DNA of 64,000 nt, from NCBI GenBank assembly GCA_947496555.1, contig CANMDH010000003.1, positions 124,001-188,000 of the forward strand, in the 5' to 3' direction. The stretch is from an uncultured Aquimarina sp. (lineage in GTDB: Bacteria > Bacteroidota > Bacteroidia > Flavobacteriales > Flavobacteriaceae). Made by a program: the position numbers and the translations under genes. Within the stretch, counting starts at the first letter, position 1. Each line of letters opens with the position of its first letter. Under the pieces are notes generated by a model, which saw only the letters and a list, made by a program, of their open reading frames with translations, searched no databases and was not told where the DNA came from. Of this stretch, positions 1 through 8,860 are shown piece after piece.

Positions 1-1662
1 AGAGAAACTAAAAAAGTTCCAAAACCATGGAAGGTTCCCGGAAATGTATTTCGTTATCCTATTAACACTTACTTAGAACCTTATGAAAAAGAAGTACTTC
101 AAAAACGGCATCAGGATGCTTTATACAAAGGTGTTTTAAGTAAAGTGAAAACCAAATGGGGAACTTTCTGGCGAGGAGATTTTAGTGATTTCGCAACGGC
201 CGGAAATTATCAGATCGAAAATGAGTATGGTTTTACAGCTCCTTTTCAGATTGATAATACGGTGTACGAACGTTTAGAAAGGGGATATTTAGAATATTTG
301 TTTACCCAAAGATCTGGTGTTGAAGTTCCTGGGATTAGACCAAAAGAGAATGCTGACGATGCAAGATTGGATATCGACTCTACCTACTATCTGCCAGTGG
401 CTGGAGGATGGAATAATGCAGGAGATTGGCGTAAATGGTTGTTTTTAACGTTGCCAAATCTCGATGCTCTAGGACAAATTGCCACATATGGACATTTAGC
501 TTTTAAACAAAAAGCTATAGAAGAAATGCAATGGGGTAACCAATATTATCATCATATGATCAATGATAAAGGTCAGGTATATGAAGATGTGGGTGGAGGT
601 ATCAATCGATCAGGTGATTACAGTGATGGCTGGTGGAATGAGAATCATCCTGGTGTTACTGCGGCTGGGGATACAGCTTTCGACAATATCCCTATGAACG
701 GTGTAGAGCGACAAGTTCGCACCAACTATAACCCACTAGTACAGTATCAATTTGTTCGCCATCAGGCGTTGGCTTCATCGATTATGACCGGTCCACAAAA
801 AAATAACTCCTTGGTGCTTGCATATAGGGCCTGGAACTATGCAGAGAAGACTCCCAATGATCATCGTACGTTGTTTGTAGCTCAAAGATTATTAGCAATC
901 ATCGAGTTATATTTAGCGGGAAGCCCTAATATAAACCCTACCATGATTGAAGAAATTACCAAGGAGCTTCTTTCCCGGCAGTATATATCAAATGATGGAC
1001 TAAGTGGGTATTTTATGGAGAAAGGTAATACGGATGCTTACAGAAGTATTGCCTTTAGTGTAGAACCAGCCATGGCATTACTTAGACTTGTAGAAGCAGA
1101 TATCAAAGAGATCCCGGAAAGTACAAAAAAGGCGAAGATGGCATTGACCAATTACATAGATTCATATTTATTAAAAGACGCTAAAACCAATCCTTATTAT
1201 TTGCCTCCTTATGGAATATATGTAAATCCACCTTATCCTTTTAGTCAAGTTTTTAGAAAGGCAAACGATAAGCATTTTGTAAGAACATTTATTCATGTTT
1301 TTAGCGATAGACCTATACCGCACGGAATGAACCAAGTGTTTTTGCAACAAGGATATTTAATGGCTCGTGCTGGCAAAAAATTAGATGTGAAGAAATGGAA
1401 AGATGCTGCCGAAAAGATTTTAAATTGGAGTATGGGACATAATCCTTTTGGATTGTGTTTATTTACAGGAGTAGGATTTAAGCATCCTATTCCGGCTTCT
1501 TTTATGAATTACAAAATCCCATCTGCAGCATTAAATGGATTTATAGGAACACCTGATGATCAACCTTATATTGAAACCCGAAATTTAGTAGAATGGAGCA
1601 CGCAGGAGGCGTGGGATGTACCTTATACTTACGCGATTGGGTTAATAAGTTTCTTAAAATGA
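1..1662 (+). CDS. Glycoside hydrolase family 9 (cellulase-like), 5' end cut by window
   Basis: The reading frame is open from base 1, so the gene starts before the window; the GTG at 145 is internal. The product looks like a GH9 (alpha/alpha)6-barrel endo- or exo-glucanase type enzyme. GGWNNAGDW around codons 135-143 matches the GH9 GGWYDAGD motif, keeping the second (base) Asp while the first is Asn. NWSMGHNPFG and TQEAWDVPYTYAIG near the C-terminus match the family's GxNP block and catalytic-Glu block. The substrate is unknown; beta-glucan or a related plant or algal glycan is inferred from the family and the nearby GH28 and GH65 genes. A near-identical copy of its last ~290 bases lies at 4779-5081. 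Confidence 0.85.
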   Translation, partial: RETKKVPKPWKVPGNVFRYPINTYLEPYEKEVLQKRHQDALYKGVLSKVKTKWGTFWRGDFSDFATAGNYQIENEYGFTAPFQIDNTVYERLERGYLEYLFTQRSGVEVPGIRPKENADDARLDIDSTYYLPVAGGWNNAGDWRKWLFLTLPNLDALGQIATYGHLAFKQKAIEEMQWGNQYYHHMINDKGQVYEDVGGGINRSGDYSDGWWNENHPGVTAAGDTAFDNIPMNGVERQVRTNYNPLVQYQFVRHQALASSIMTGPQKNNSLVLAYRAWNYAEKTPNDHRTLFVAQRLLAIIELYLAGSPNINPTMIEEITKELLSRQYISNDGLSGYFMEKGNTDAYRSIAFSVEPAMALLRLVEADIKEIPESTKKAKMALTNYIDSYLLKDAKTNPYYLPPYGIYVNPPYPFSQVFRKANDKHFVRTFIHVFSDRPIPHGMNQVFLQQGYLMARAGKKLDVKKWKDAAEKILNWSMGHNPFGLCLFTGVGFKHPIPASFMNYKIPSAALNGFIGTPDDQPYIETRNLVEWSTQEAWDVPYTYAIGLISFLK

Positions 1663-2013
1663 TATATATTTAATACGTTTTATCCTCGGTTTTAACACTT
1701 TGGTAAAATGATAAAATTCTTATAAATTAAAAGGTTTTGTTGGTTTTATGTGAGTTTCTGCAATTGGAGTTAAAGGATAAAGCTAAACAACCTGATTACA
1801 ACTGAAGATGAGTGACGGGCGGATTTAAATTAAATCTAGTCAGAAATCGTACTATAATTGATTTTTTTAGTAATTTTTATAACCGGTAACTAAATGTTTT
1901 ATATTAAAAAACCAAAACTCCATACTTCAATATGTTTTCTCCTAATCATTTTATACTATAAAACCACCTCTTTATTTTGAACCCATATTAGTATTATTTA
2001 AAACACTCTAAAA
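1663..2013. other. Intergenic, no gene seen
   Basis: AT-rich spacer between the GH9 and GH28 genes. I see no open frame of note, no tRNA and no strong hairpin. It presumably holds the GH28 promoter. Confidence 0.6.
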
Positions 2014-3603
2014 ATGAATAAATTAAAAAACTATTTACTAATTGTTTTTGTCGCATGTATTTTAAAAGCGTGTAATAATAAAGAAAGTCCTTTGGAAATG
2101 GACAAAAAAATAGATGCCGGAATTGCAGATATTCTTTCTCGAATTAAAGAACCGGTAATTCCTAACGACACAATTATTCTTTACAAATTTGCCGGGGTTA
2201 AACCAGATCCTTATGGAACTCATGATTTCTATTTAGATATTAAAAATGCTATCGAAGAACTAAGTAAACGAGGTGGTGGCAAACTGTATTTTGCCCATAC
2301 TACGGGAAAAGATGAATGGGTAAAAACAACCGAAGTATACCGGGTTAAAGGGCCAATACAATTAAAAAGTAACATAGAACTATGTTTCGATCCTAACATT
2401 AAACTTCAATTTGAATTTGACCCTGCGAGTTATCTTCCTGACGGTCCTGAAGGAACATTACGAAGATATGAAGGAACTATGCTATACAGCTTTTGTCCAC
2501 TAATTTACGCGTTTAATTGCGAAAACATCGCCCTTACCTCTACAGGCAAAAATGGTGCTATGCCTATAATTCATGGTGATGGAGAACGCTGGGTTCAATG
2601 GCATTCTCCCGGTGAAAAGAAAAGAATGGCAGAAGGTCGTACAATGGCCTATAAGTATTTACGAAAAGTAAACGAATCCGGCAGTCCTATAAAAGATCGT
2701 GTTTTTACAAATGTAAATGACGATTTTTTTCGGCCTGAACTTTTCCTTCCCTTAATGAGTAAAAACATTCTTGTAGAAGGCATTAAGTTTGAAGAGTCTC
2801 CTTTTTGGATGTTACACCCTGTTTTCTGTGAGAATGTAATTTTTCGAGACGTTTGGCTGGATGGTCAGATGGTTAACAATGACGGTATAGATCCCGAAGG
2901 TTGTATAGATGTATTAATAGAAAATGTAGTTTTCAATACACATGATGATAATATTGCACTTAAATCCGGTAGGGACCGTGAGGCTCGTGAGGGTGCGCCT
3001 ATAGAAGGTACAGAATTAGAAAATCTAGACTCCAAATTTATTAAAAATGGAAGAATAGGAACGGCTAAAACTGAAAATGTTGTTGTAAGAAATTGCATGT
3101 TCAAAAATCACTATGCGTTTTGTATTGGTAGCGAAATTGCCGCAGGTGCTAAAAACGTTTATGTAGTAGATAATCACGCTATACAGGATGTGAAAATGGG
3201 CATTTTCTTAAAAAGCAATAGAACAAGAGGAGGTATTATAGAAGATATTTATGTTCGTAATTTTCAGATAAATAAGGTTAGCAGTCACGATGCTATTTGT
3301 ATTATTTCTAATTACGATGGCGATTCTATTAGTCCGTATCCTCCGAAATTTAAGAATATTTATATAGAAGGTGTAAGAGTAAAATCGGCAAAGCGCGGAA
3401 TTAGAATATATGGTTGGTACGATGCTTTAGTAGAAAACGTTACCATCAAAAATGTTACAATTGATGAGGTTGAGGGAGAACAATCGTTTGTACATAATTA
3501 TGTAGAAAATCTGGTATTAGATCAAGTCATAATAGAGGGGAAAACCTTGGATGGCGTGTACAATAAAGAAGACCGTAGTATGCCGGTTCCAAGACAAGAG
3601 TAA
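2014..3603 (+). CDS. GH28 polygalacturonase-like lipoprotein
   Basis: A 529-residue protein whose N-terminus (hydrophobic stretch ending LKAC at residues 17-20) is a lipoprotein signal, so it is probably anchored in a membrane. The body is a right-handed beta-helix of the GH28/pectinase type. NNDGIDPEGC (about residues 289-298) and NTHDDNIALKSG (about 310-321) are the family's catalytic Asp blocks, and CIGSEIAAG (about 371) sits where GH28 has its GHG region. Such enzymes cut galacturonic-acid-containing polymers; the exact substrate cannot be told. It lies in the same direction as the upstream GH9 gene, which suggests a shared plant or algal polysaccharide role. Confidence 0.85.
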   Translation: MNKLKNYLLIVFVACILKACNNKESPLEMDKKIDAGIADILSRIKEPVIPNDTIILYKFAGVKPDPYGTHDFYLDIKNAIEELSKRGGGKLYFAHTTGKDEWVKTTEVYRVKGPIQLKSNIELCFDPNIKLQFEFDPASYLPDGPEGTLRRYEGTMLYSFCPLIYAFNCENIALTSTGKNGAMPIIHGDGERWVQWHSPGEKKRMAEGRTMAYKYLRKVNESGSPIKDRVFTNVNDDFFRPELFLPLMSKNILVEGIKFEESPFWMLHPVFCENVIFRDVWLDGQMVNNDGIDPEGCIDVLIENVVFNTHDDNIALKSGRDREAREGAPIEGTELENLDSKFIKNGRIGTAKTENVVVRNCMFKNHYAFCIGSEIAAGAKNVYVVDNHAIQDVKMGIFLKSNRTRGGIIEDIYVRNFQINKVSSHDAICIISNYDGDSISPYPPKFKNIYIEGVRVKSAKRGIRIYGWYDALVENVTIKNVTIDEVEGEQSFVHNYVENLVLDQVIIEGKTLDGVYNKEDRSMPVPRQE

Positions 3604-3760
3604 ACATAATAACACTTTAACAACCTCCAGATTAGTTAAAAGAACAGATAACCCATTTTTAGAAAACTTGTTCTTTTTGTCTCGAATTTTTAATTAAGTA
3701 CATATAAAAATGACAAGACTAAACCTAATCAAAAACTTTTATAAAATAATGAACCCTTGT

Positions 3761-3943
3761 AACGTGAGTTCGATCCAAGGATTTGGTTTAAAAAAGCCGT
3801 CAAATTGAGTAATTTTTCATAGTGAAACGAAGAAAAATTGTATCGAAATTAGGCTTTTGATTGAAAATTTACTCGTCTTCGATACGATTTTCTATCGAAA
3901 ATCACTCTGACTGACGTAAATTTTCTTACATCGAACTCACGTT
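3761..3943. repeat. Palindromic intergenic repeat element
   Basis: AACGTGAGTTCGAT at 3761-3774 is matched by its perfect reverse complement at 3930-3943. Inside, CGAAGAAAAATTGTATCGAA and TTCGATACGATTTTCTATCG form a second, imperfect inverted pair. The inner sequence resembles short REP-like repeats often seen between genes in Flavobacteriia; that link is from memory. It does not code for protein. Confidence 0.6.
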
Positions 3944-4509
3944 TGTAAATTTGTGGGTATTACTATAGTTTGAGTAATATAAAATCCTTGAAATGGGCGA
4001 TATTGCCAAAAAATAGGATTTCTATTTTATGTTATTGTGTTGAAATGAAAAATTTCTGAACCACAATGCAGTCTTTACTTTTTTCCTATCTCGAAGGATT
4101 GTGAACTATTTTATTATTGTTTTTTTACAAAATACACTTGTACAAATCCATAGGGTTAGCCGTGGAATGATTTGGTAGCTGATTTATAGTCTTTGAATGC
4201 CCTATCCATAAAGACAACCTTTACAGTAGCATACTGCCGCAGGCTGACAACAGTTAAAAAACCTATTAACAATAAAAAATATATTTTCACACAGCAATAA
4301 AGACCAAAGACTGTATTGTAAGTATCTCCAAGTATGATATATGCCTTTTGTGCAGGGTAAGGAAATTAAAGCAGTAGATTTCGTGGGGTTAAGGTCAACA
4401 AAATACAAATAGATCACATAGACTTTATAGAATACATTGGCTTTGATATCTTCAACAAGAAGACACAGCTTGAGTCCAACATCAATAAAGCACAAAGCCT
4501 GACCAAAAG
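3944..4509. other. Degenerate non-coding stretch
   Basis: No convincing gene. A minus-strand open frame at 4202-4630 has no recognisable features and overlaps the decayed GH9 copy, so I treat it as chance. The part after about 4400 may be further decayed GH9 sequence, but I could not align it with certainty. Confidence 0.5.
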
Positions 4510-5081
4510 AAAATTTTATATCTTGGCTGCAGATGTTATCTATGCTATCAATAAAAACAGGCAGTAGTAAAATATATCGATAGTTATTTGCTTGAAGATA
4601 CCAAAACCAATCCATGCAATCTTCCACCATATGGAGTGTATCTTAATTCCCCCATCCTGAAAGTCATAAATTTAGAAAAACTTCAGATGATCGTTTTATC
4701 CTAACTTTTATTTACGTGTTTAGTGACAAACCCATCCCTCACAGGATAAATTAAGTGTTTTTACAATAAGGATATTTAATGGCTCGTGCTGGCAAAAAAT
4801 TAGACGCGAAGAAATGGAAAGATGCGGCCGAAAAGATTTTAAATTGGAGTATGGGACATAATCCTTTTGGATTGTGTTTATTTACAGGAGTAGGATTTAA
4901 GCATCCTATTCCGGCTTCTTTTATGAATTACAAAATCCCATCTGCAGCATTAAATGGATTTATAGGTACACCTGATGATCAACCTTATATTGAAACCCGA
5001 AATTTAGTAGAATGGAGCACGCAGGAGGCGTGGGATATACCTTATACTTACGCGATTGGGTTAATTAGTTATCTTGATTAG
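4510..5081 (+). pseudogene. Decayed GH9 copy with near-intact 3' end
   Basis: A second, broken copy of the GH9 gene at 1-1662. From about 4510 to 4778 it can be aligned with the intact gene (for example YIDSYLLEDTKTNP and LPPYGVYLN) but carries stop codons and frame breaks. From 4779 to 5081 it is open (100 codons) and differs from the intact gene at only about five positions before the last few codons. No start, signal or first catalytic block is present. The sharp change from poor to near-perfect identity suggests gene conversion or recent recombination with the intact gene. Confidence 0.85.
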
Positions 5082-5570
5082 TTAATAAAACTAATTTCAA
5101 CCTTGATGTTTAAGGTTGATTTAGGAGTAGCATTTTTCATGAAAATTATGGGCTAAATCTTGTGCTTTTTATTTGAAATAATATGATCTCATTTGATATC
5201 AAAATAAAATGAAAAAGCCCATAAACTTTTTATTTAAGAGCAAATGATATCAAATTGTACCTAATTTTTACGAAGAAAGTTTAATCGCAACCCAAAACTT
5301 ACATATGGCGCTATCTCATTATCAAAATCAAATGAACTTCTTCAAACCACTTTTCCTAAGCTGTATAATATCACTTTCTATTCTCATCCATCCATTCCTT
5401 AAAATTATATTTTTTTGAATCTCTTGGGAAGCTGAATATATATTCTTTTTCTATCATTTATTCATATCATATTTAGGTATCGCATTATGAAAATCGTTTT
5501 TTATAAAAAATAATTATTTGGTTGATTAGTCAACTAATTAAAAAAACATTAACTAAGCTTTTTGCTCTTT
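5082..5570. other. Non-coding, with TTTGATATCAAA-type palindromes
   Basis: No gene is seen. TTTGATATCAAA at 5192-5203 is a perfect palindrome and TGATATCA recurs near 5246. The stretch 5165-5225 resembles 41987-42047 upstream of the ICE integrase, with equal spacing between CTTTTTATTTGA and AAAAAGCCC(A/G)TAAAC. It may be a relic of an element end. Confidence 0.4.
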
Positions 5571-6265
5571 TTAGAGTACATCCGCTTCTTTGTTTTCTAC
5601 TATAGATTTAAGCTTTTTCACATCATTACTGACTTTCTTCTCTAATATGCGAGCACAAATTTAAGTGGGCGAAATTTTTGAATAGTCTAATAGCTTTGAA
5701 ACAGTTTCTATAGGTATACCGTTACTTAATATAACTTTAGAATCAATGGTATGGCGAGACATATGAAAGGCGATATTTTTTTTAACACCAACATAACGAG
5801 CAACTTCTTTTAAATATCCATTCAACTTTTCATTGATTATAACCGGTAAAAGAGTTCCGGTTATTTCTGTCATAGGGTGGTCTTTATACTTTGCTATTAT
5901 CTTTTCTGCTTTTTTCAGAAGTAGTACTTTGACCGATGATTTCATTTTTTAACGTTTGGTATAAATCCAGTTGCCACCATTCATACCTATAACTAAACTG
6001 TCATCAGTTAAATTCATTATATCTACATAACTAATACCAGTATATCAGTTAAAAAAACAAATCCCTAACTCTGTCCGAGCGGTCTATACCAAAATCAAAG
6101 GTTCCCATATTAATCAGTTTATTGTTTGAAAGAAACTCGCGTTGTTTTTTCTCATATAGGGGCTTCCATCTCAAAAGTGGGTCTTTTGCAATCCATTCAA
6201 TATGGTAGGCTAGTGTGACCATTTTATGCAATCGCTGAATATGTTTCATAATCGTATTCTAACTT
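5571..6265 (-). pseudogene. Tyrosine recombinase (CTnDOT-type), decayed
   Basis: Read on the minus strand, pieces match the middle and catalytic part of the intact integrase at 40608-41852: KHIQRLHKMVTLAYHIEWI (start near 6249), YTGISYVDIMNLTDDSLVIG (about 6035-5975), FHMSRHT with catalytic His and Arg, and SNGIPIETVSKLL. Stop codons interrupt it near 6050 and 5948. A frame break follows SKLLDY, after which ARILEKKVSNDVKK continues to a stop at 5571. The block holding the catalytic Tyr is damaged, so it cannot work. It is a relic of an earlier integrated element, cut off upstream near the IS6-like element. Confidence 0.85.
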
Positions 6266-6420
6266 ATTACTTTTGGGTGACCAAATTGTCAATAATTGGC
6301 TAGAAAATTTTAAAAATCGCATAAGAACTTGTAATCAAGCTTTTTAAGATAGATATCAGTTGTTCTTTTGACCTTTTTGAGAAACTTGTTGAGGTAATTT
6401 TCTGTAACTACAAAAGTTTC

Positions 6421-7037
6421 GGTTCTGTCGCATTAAATAAGTACACTCTAATTTTTTTATCCCATTCCTATAGATTAAGCAGTTAAAGAACAAAAAGTTT
6501 TGAACGTTGAAGTTTTAGGATTCAAAATTTGTCCTTTTCTAATAATGTGTATGATTTCTATTCCTGCGAGTGTTCTTTGTGCTGATTCGAATTCTTTAAA
6601 TCCTGTGGTAATTGCAATTCTCCTTTTTATACTGCGATGATCCTGTTCTACAATGTTGTTCATATATTTGACTCGTCGAATTTTTATCTTTTTTGAAGTA
6701 AAACTCCTTTTATTCCAAATTCGTATTCCAGCTTTATTAGCTCCACTATTGTCTGTGTTTTTAATTCTTGGTTTTCCATTATTACCTATATCTTTATTCA
6801 AGAACTTTTGGGCAGAACCTTGTATCCTACGTTTTGTTAATAGGAAATCTATAGTGTTTCCTTGTTTATCAACTGCTCGGTATAAATACCTATCGTTACC
6901 TCTTACTTTGATATACGTTTCATCAAGTCTCCAACTATCTGTTACTTGCCGTTTACGAGTATTCATATTGTGTTCTATTTCTTTAGAAAACTCAAATTTA
7001 AGTATATTTGAAAGAGTGAAATTAATGCGACAGAGCC
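6421..7037 (-). mobile_element. IS6-family-like element, internally shortened
   Basis: Ends are marked by GGTTCTGTCGCATTAAAT at 6421-6438 and its near-perfect reverse complement at 7020-7037, typical of IS6-type termini (GGTTCTGTTGCA...). The element is about 617 bp, shorter than the usual 700-850 bp, and its transposase lacks the N-terminal part. The bases flanking the two ends do not match, so no target duplication is seen. Confidence 0.75.
6475..7019 (-). pseudogene. IS6-family DDE transposase, N-terminus missing
   Basis: The catalytic core is clear: WRLDETYIKVRG (first Asp), TDNSGANKAGI (second Asp) and MNNIVEQDHRSIKRR (Glu), ending in the usual family tail AGIEIIHIIRKGQ. The roughly 60 residues of N-terminal helix-turn-helix region seen in full IS6 transposases are absent; the frame upstream runs straight into the terminal repeat. 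Probably inactive, though it could be moved by a full-length relative. Confidence 0.8.
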
Positions 7038-7116
7038 AAAAATACCTTTTGTACTTTTGAATAAACAAGACAGGGACTAATACTCATGGTGGTTTTAGCG
7101 ATAATGTAAGACAGTA

Positions 7117-8022
7117 ATGAAAAAAATCATACGAACTCCAGAAGGTAGATTTGAACATCTACTAGATTACAATTTCTCAAGCAACTATATGGAGGTAGAA
7201 GAAGGTCTCCGACTTCATTATTTGGATGAAGGAGAGAAAGACAATCCAATTGTCTTACTACTTCATGGCGAGCCTAGTTGGTCATATCTCTATCGTAAAA
7301 TGATTCCTATCCTATCTAAAAATAATTTTCGTGTCATTGCTCCAGACCTTATTGGTTTTGGTAAATCAGATAAATTGGTCAATAAGCAAGATTACTCTTA
7401 TCAAGAGCACATTGATTGGCTTATTACCTTTATAAGAACTTTAGATTTGAAGAAGGTTATACTTTTTTGCCAAGATTGGGGCGGACTGATAGGGCTGCGA
7501 TTAATAGCAGAAATAGATGATCGATTTTCAATGATCATAGCCTCCAATACTAGTTTGCCTACAGGTAATACTGAAGTGCCCAAAAGTTTTTTAAAATGGA
7601 GAGAATTCTCCCAGTATTCACCAGCGTTTGATATTGGTAAAATAATTGATATGGGAACTATTCAATCACTCACAGATGAAGTTATGGCGGCATATAATGC
7701 GCCATTCCCTTCTGAAGAATACAAAGCTGGAGCTAGAATATTTCCAACCTTGGTTCCGGTTGACAGAAATGATCCAGAATCAGATAAAAATTTACAGGCA
7801 TGGGAAAAACTTAAGCAATGGCATAAACCATTCTTAACTATCTTTGGAGATAAAGATGACATTATGAAAGGAGCAGAAAAGATATTTCAGAAACTTATAC
7901 CAGGGGCTAAAGACCAAAATCATAAAATACTGAATGCAGGTCATTTTATACAGGAAGAGAAAGGTGAAGAACTGGCTGAGTTAATTATAGAATTCTACAA
8001 AAATTGCGGTGATATAAAATGA
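7117..8022 (+). CDS. Haloalkane dehalogenase-like alpha/beta hydrolase
   Basis: A 301-residue alpha/beta hydrolase of the haloalkane dehalogenase type. HGEPSWSYLYRKMIP (His50 onward) is the oxyanion region of that family. CQDWGG holds the nucleophile Asp120 followed by the halide-binding Trp121, FGDKDD is in the catalytic-acid region, and NAGHFIQEE carries the catalytic His. There is no signal peptide, so it is cytosolic. The Asp (not Ser) nucleophile separates it from esterases. The family cuts carbon-halogen bonds; the real substrate is unknown. It starts just beyond the IS6-like element and has no obvious operon partner. Confidence 0.82.
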   Translation: MKKIIRTPEGRFEHLLDYNFSSNYMEVEEGLRLHYLDEGEKDNPIVLLLHGEPSWSYLYRKMIPILSKNNFRVIAPDLIGFGKSDKLVNKQDYSYQEHIDWLITFIRTLDLKKVILFCQDWGGLIGLRLIAEIDDRFSMIIASNTSLPTGNTEVPKSFLKWREFSQYSPAFDIGKIIDMGTIQSLTDEVMAAYNAPFPSEEYKAGARIFPTLVPVDRNDPESDKNLQAWEKLKQWHKPFLTIFGDKDDIMKGAEKIFQKLIPGAKDQNHKILNAGHFIQEEKGEELAELIIEFYKNCGDIK

Positions 8023-8157
8023 ATGATTACGTATCTAAGGTACTCCACTGGTCCTAATACTTTAAGAGAATAGAACCTCCATTCTAACTTTTATCAGCAC
8101 CCATTCGACTACTTTTTTAAGTTGAATAACATTTATTAATAGATACATTTTAAAACC

Positions 8158-8779
8158 ATGAAATATAATAGAATAACATATGTAATAGCGATCTGTTTTT
8201 TAACCTTAACCAGTTGTGAAACAGAAGAAAAAAAGCGCAACTTTAGAGTCTGTTGTTGAAAAAACCGTAAGCATTAATGGACAAAAATTTGATACAGGAT
8301 ACGGTTACAGTATAACAAATAACAATTTTTTTAGGCCAGCGATTGAGAATTTCTCAGATGATATTAATGAAGATTTTATTCCCTCTACGGATGTAGATGT
8401 TGAAGTGATCAAAAACCAAGAAGACATAAATGGATTCTTTACAACGGTGACTGATAGTAGTGAGATTTCTGGAAATGTAACAATCTATGAGACTTCTAAT
8501 CAATTAAGAGAAACTATTGAACATCAAATAAATAAAAGTTCTAATCAGCTATTAATAGTTGCCAGAATACGAATTAAGAATCAAGAGTTTACTTTTAAAC
8601 CTTCAGAAGATACAAATTTTACCAGTAGAGCCTTTGCTATCTTAGAATCACGAGGAGTACCGGCATTTGTTAAGAGATATCGAACAATGTTTGTTTATAA
8701 GCAAATAAAAGGAGCAAATATTTATTACCTGTATAGCTACAGCAATATTTTATGCCTTGACCTACCAAAAGGCAGGTAG
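8158..8779 (+). pseudogene. Lipoprotein gene, frameshifted and 3' truncated
   Basis: ATG at 8158 begins a good lipoprotein signal (MKYNRITYVIAICFLTLTSC) that soon runs out of frame. The rest of the protein (SATLESVVEKTVSINGQKF...) is open in the next frame from 8216. The shift falls in a run of seven A at 8225-8231; one base fewer would join SCETEEK to SATLESV. The 3' part is replaced near 8744-8779 by sequence leading into the group II intron relic. I do not recognise the family; it is about 190 residues with no clear domain. A sequencing error or phase variation in the A-run is possible. Confidence 0.6.
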
Positions 8780-8791
8780 ACTTGTTAAGAA

Positions 8792-8860
8792 GAGCCGTAT
8801 GATGGGAGACTATCACGTACGGTTCTGTGAGAGGTTTAGGGGTGAGATTCCCCTTTACCT
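8792..8860 (+). ncRNA. Group II intron relic: domain V and part of domain VI
   Basis: 8792-8825 is a canonical 34-nt domain V: it starts GAGCCGT with the AGC triad, has a GATGG-GAGA-CTATC hairpin with a GNRA-type loop, and closes with ACGGTTC. Domain VI follows: AGGTTTAGGGG (about 8832-8842) pairs with CCCCTTTACCT (8850-8860). The rest of the 3' end, ACTCGAC, lies at 10101-10107, past the inserted ISAs1 element. No reverse transcriptase or domains I-III are present upstream, so this is a dead fragment. Confidence 0.85.
8851..8860. repeat. Left target-site duplication of ISAs1 element
   Basis: CCCTTTACCT is repeated exactly at 10091-10100 on the other side of the element, a 10-bp duplication within the 8-10 bp usual for ISAs1. 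Confidence 0.9.

Noticed and set aside
4202-4630. Minus-strand open frame of 142 codons
   Set aside because: No recognisable motif; it overlaps decayed GH9 sequence on the other strand and has poor codon pattern, so it is probably chance.
6653-7060. Plus-strand open frame of 135 codons across the IS6-like element
   Set aside because: It is antisense to the transposase with no independent support.
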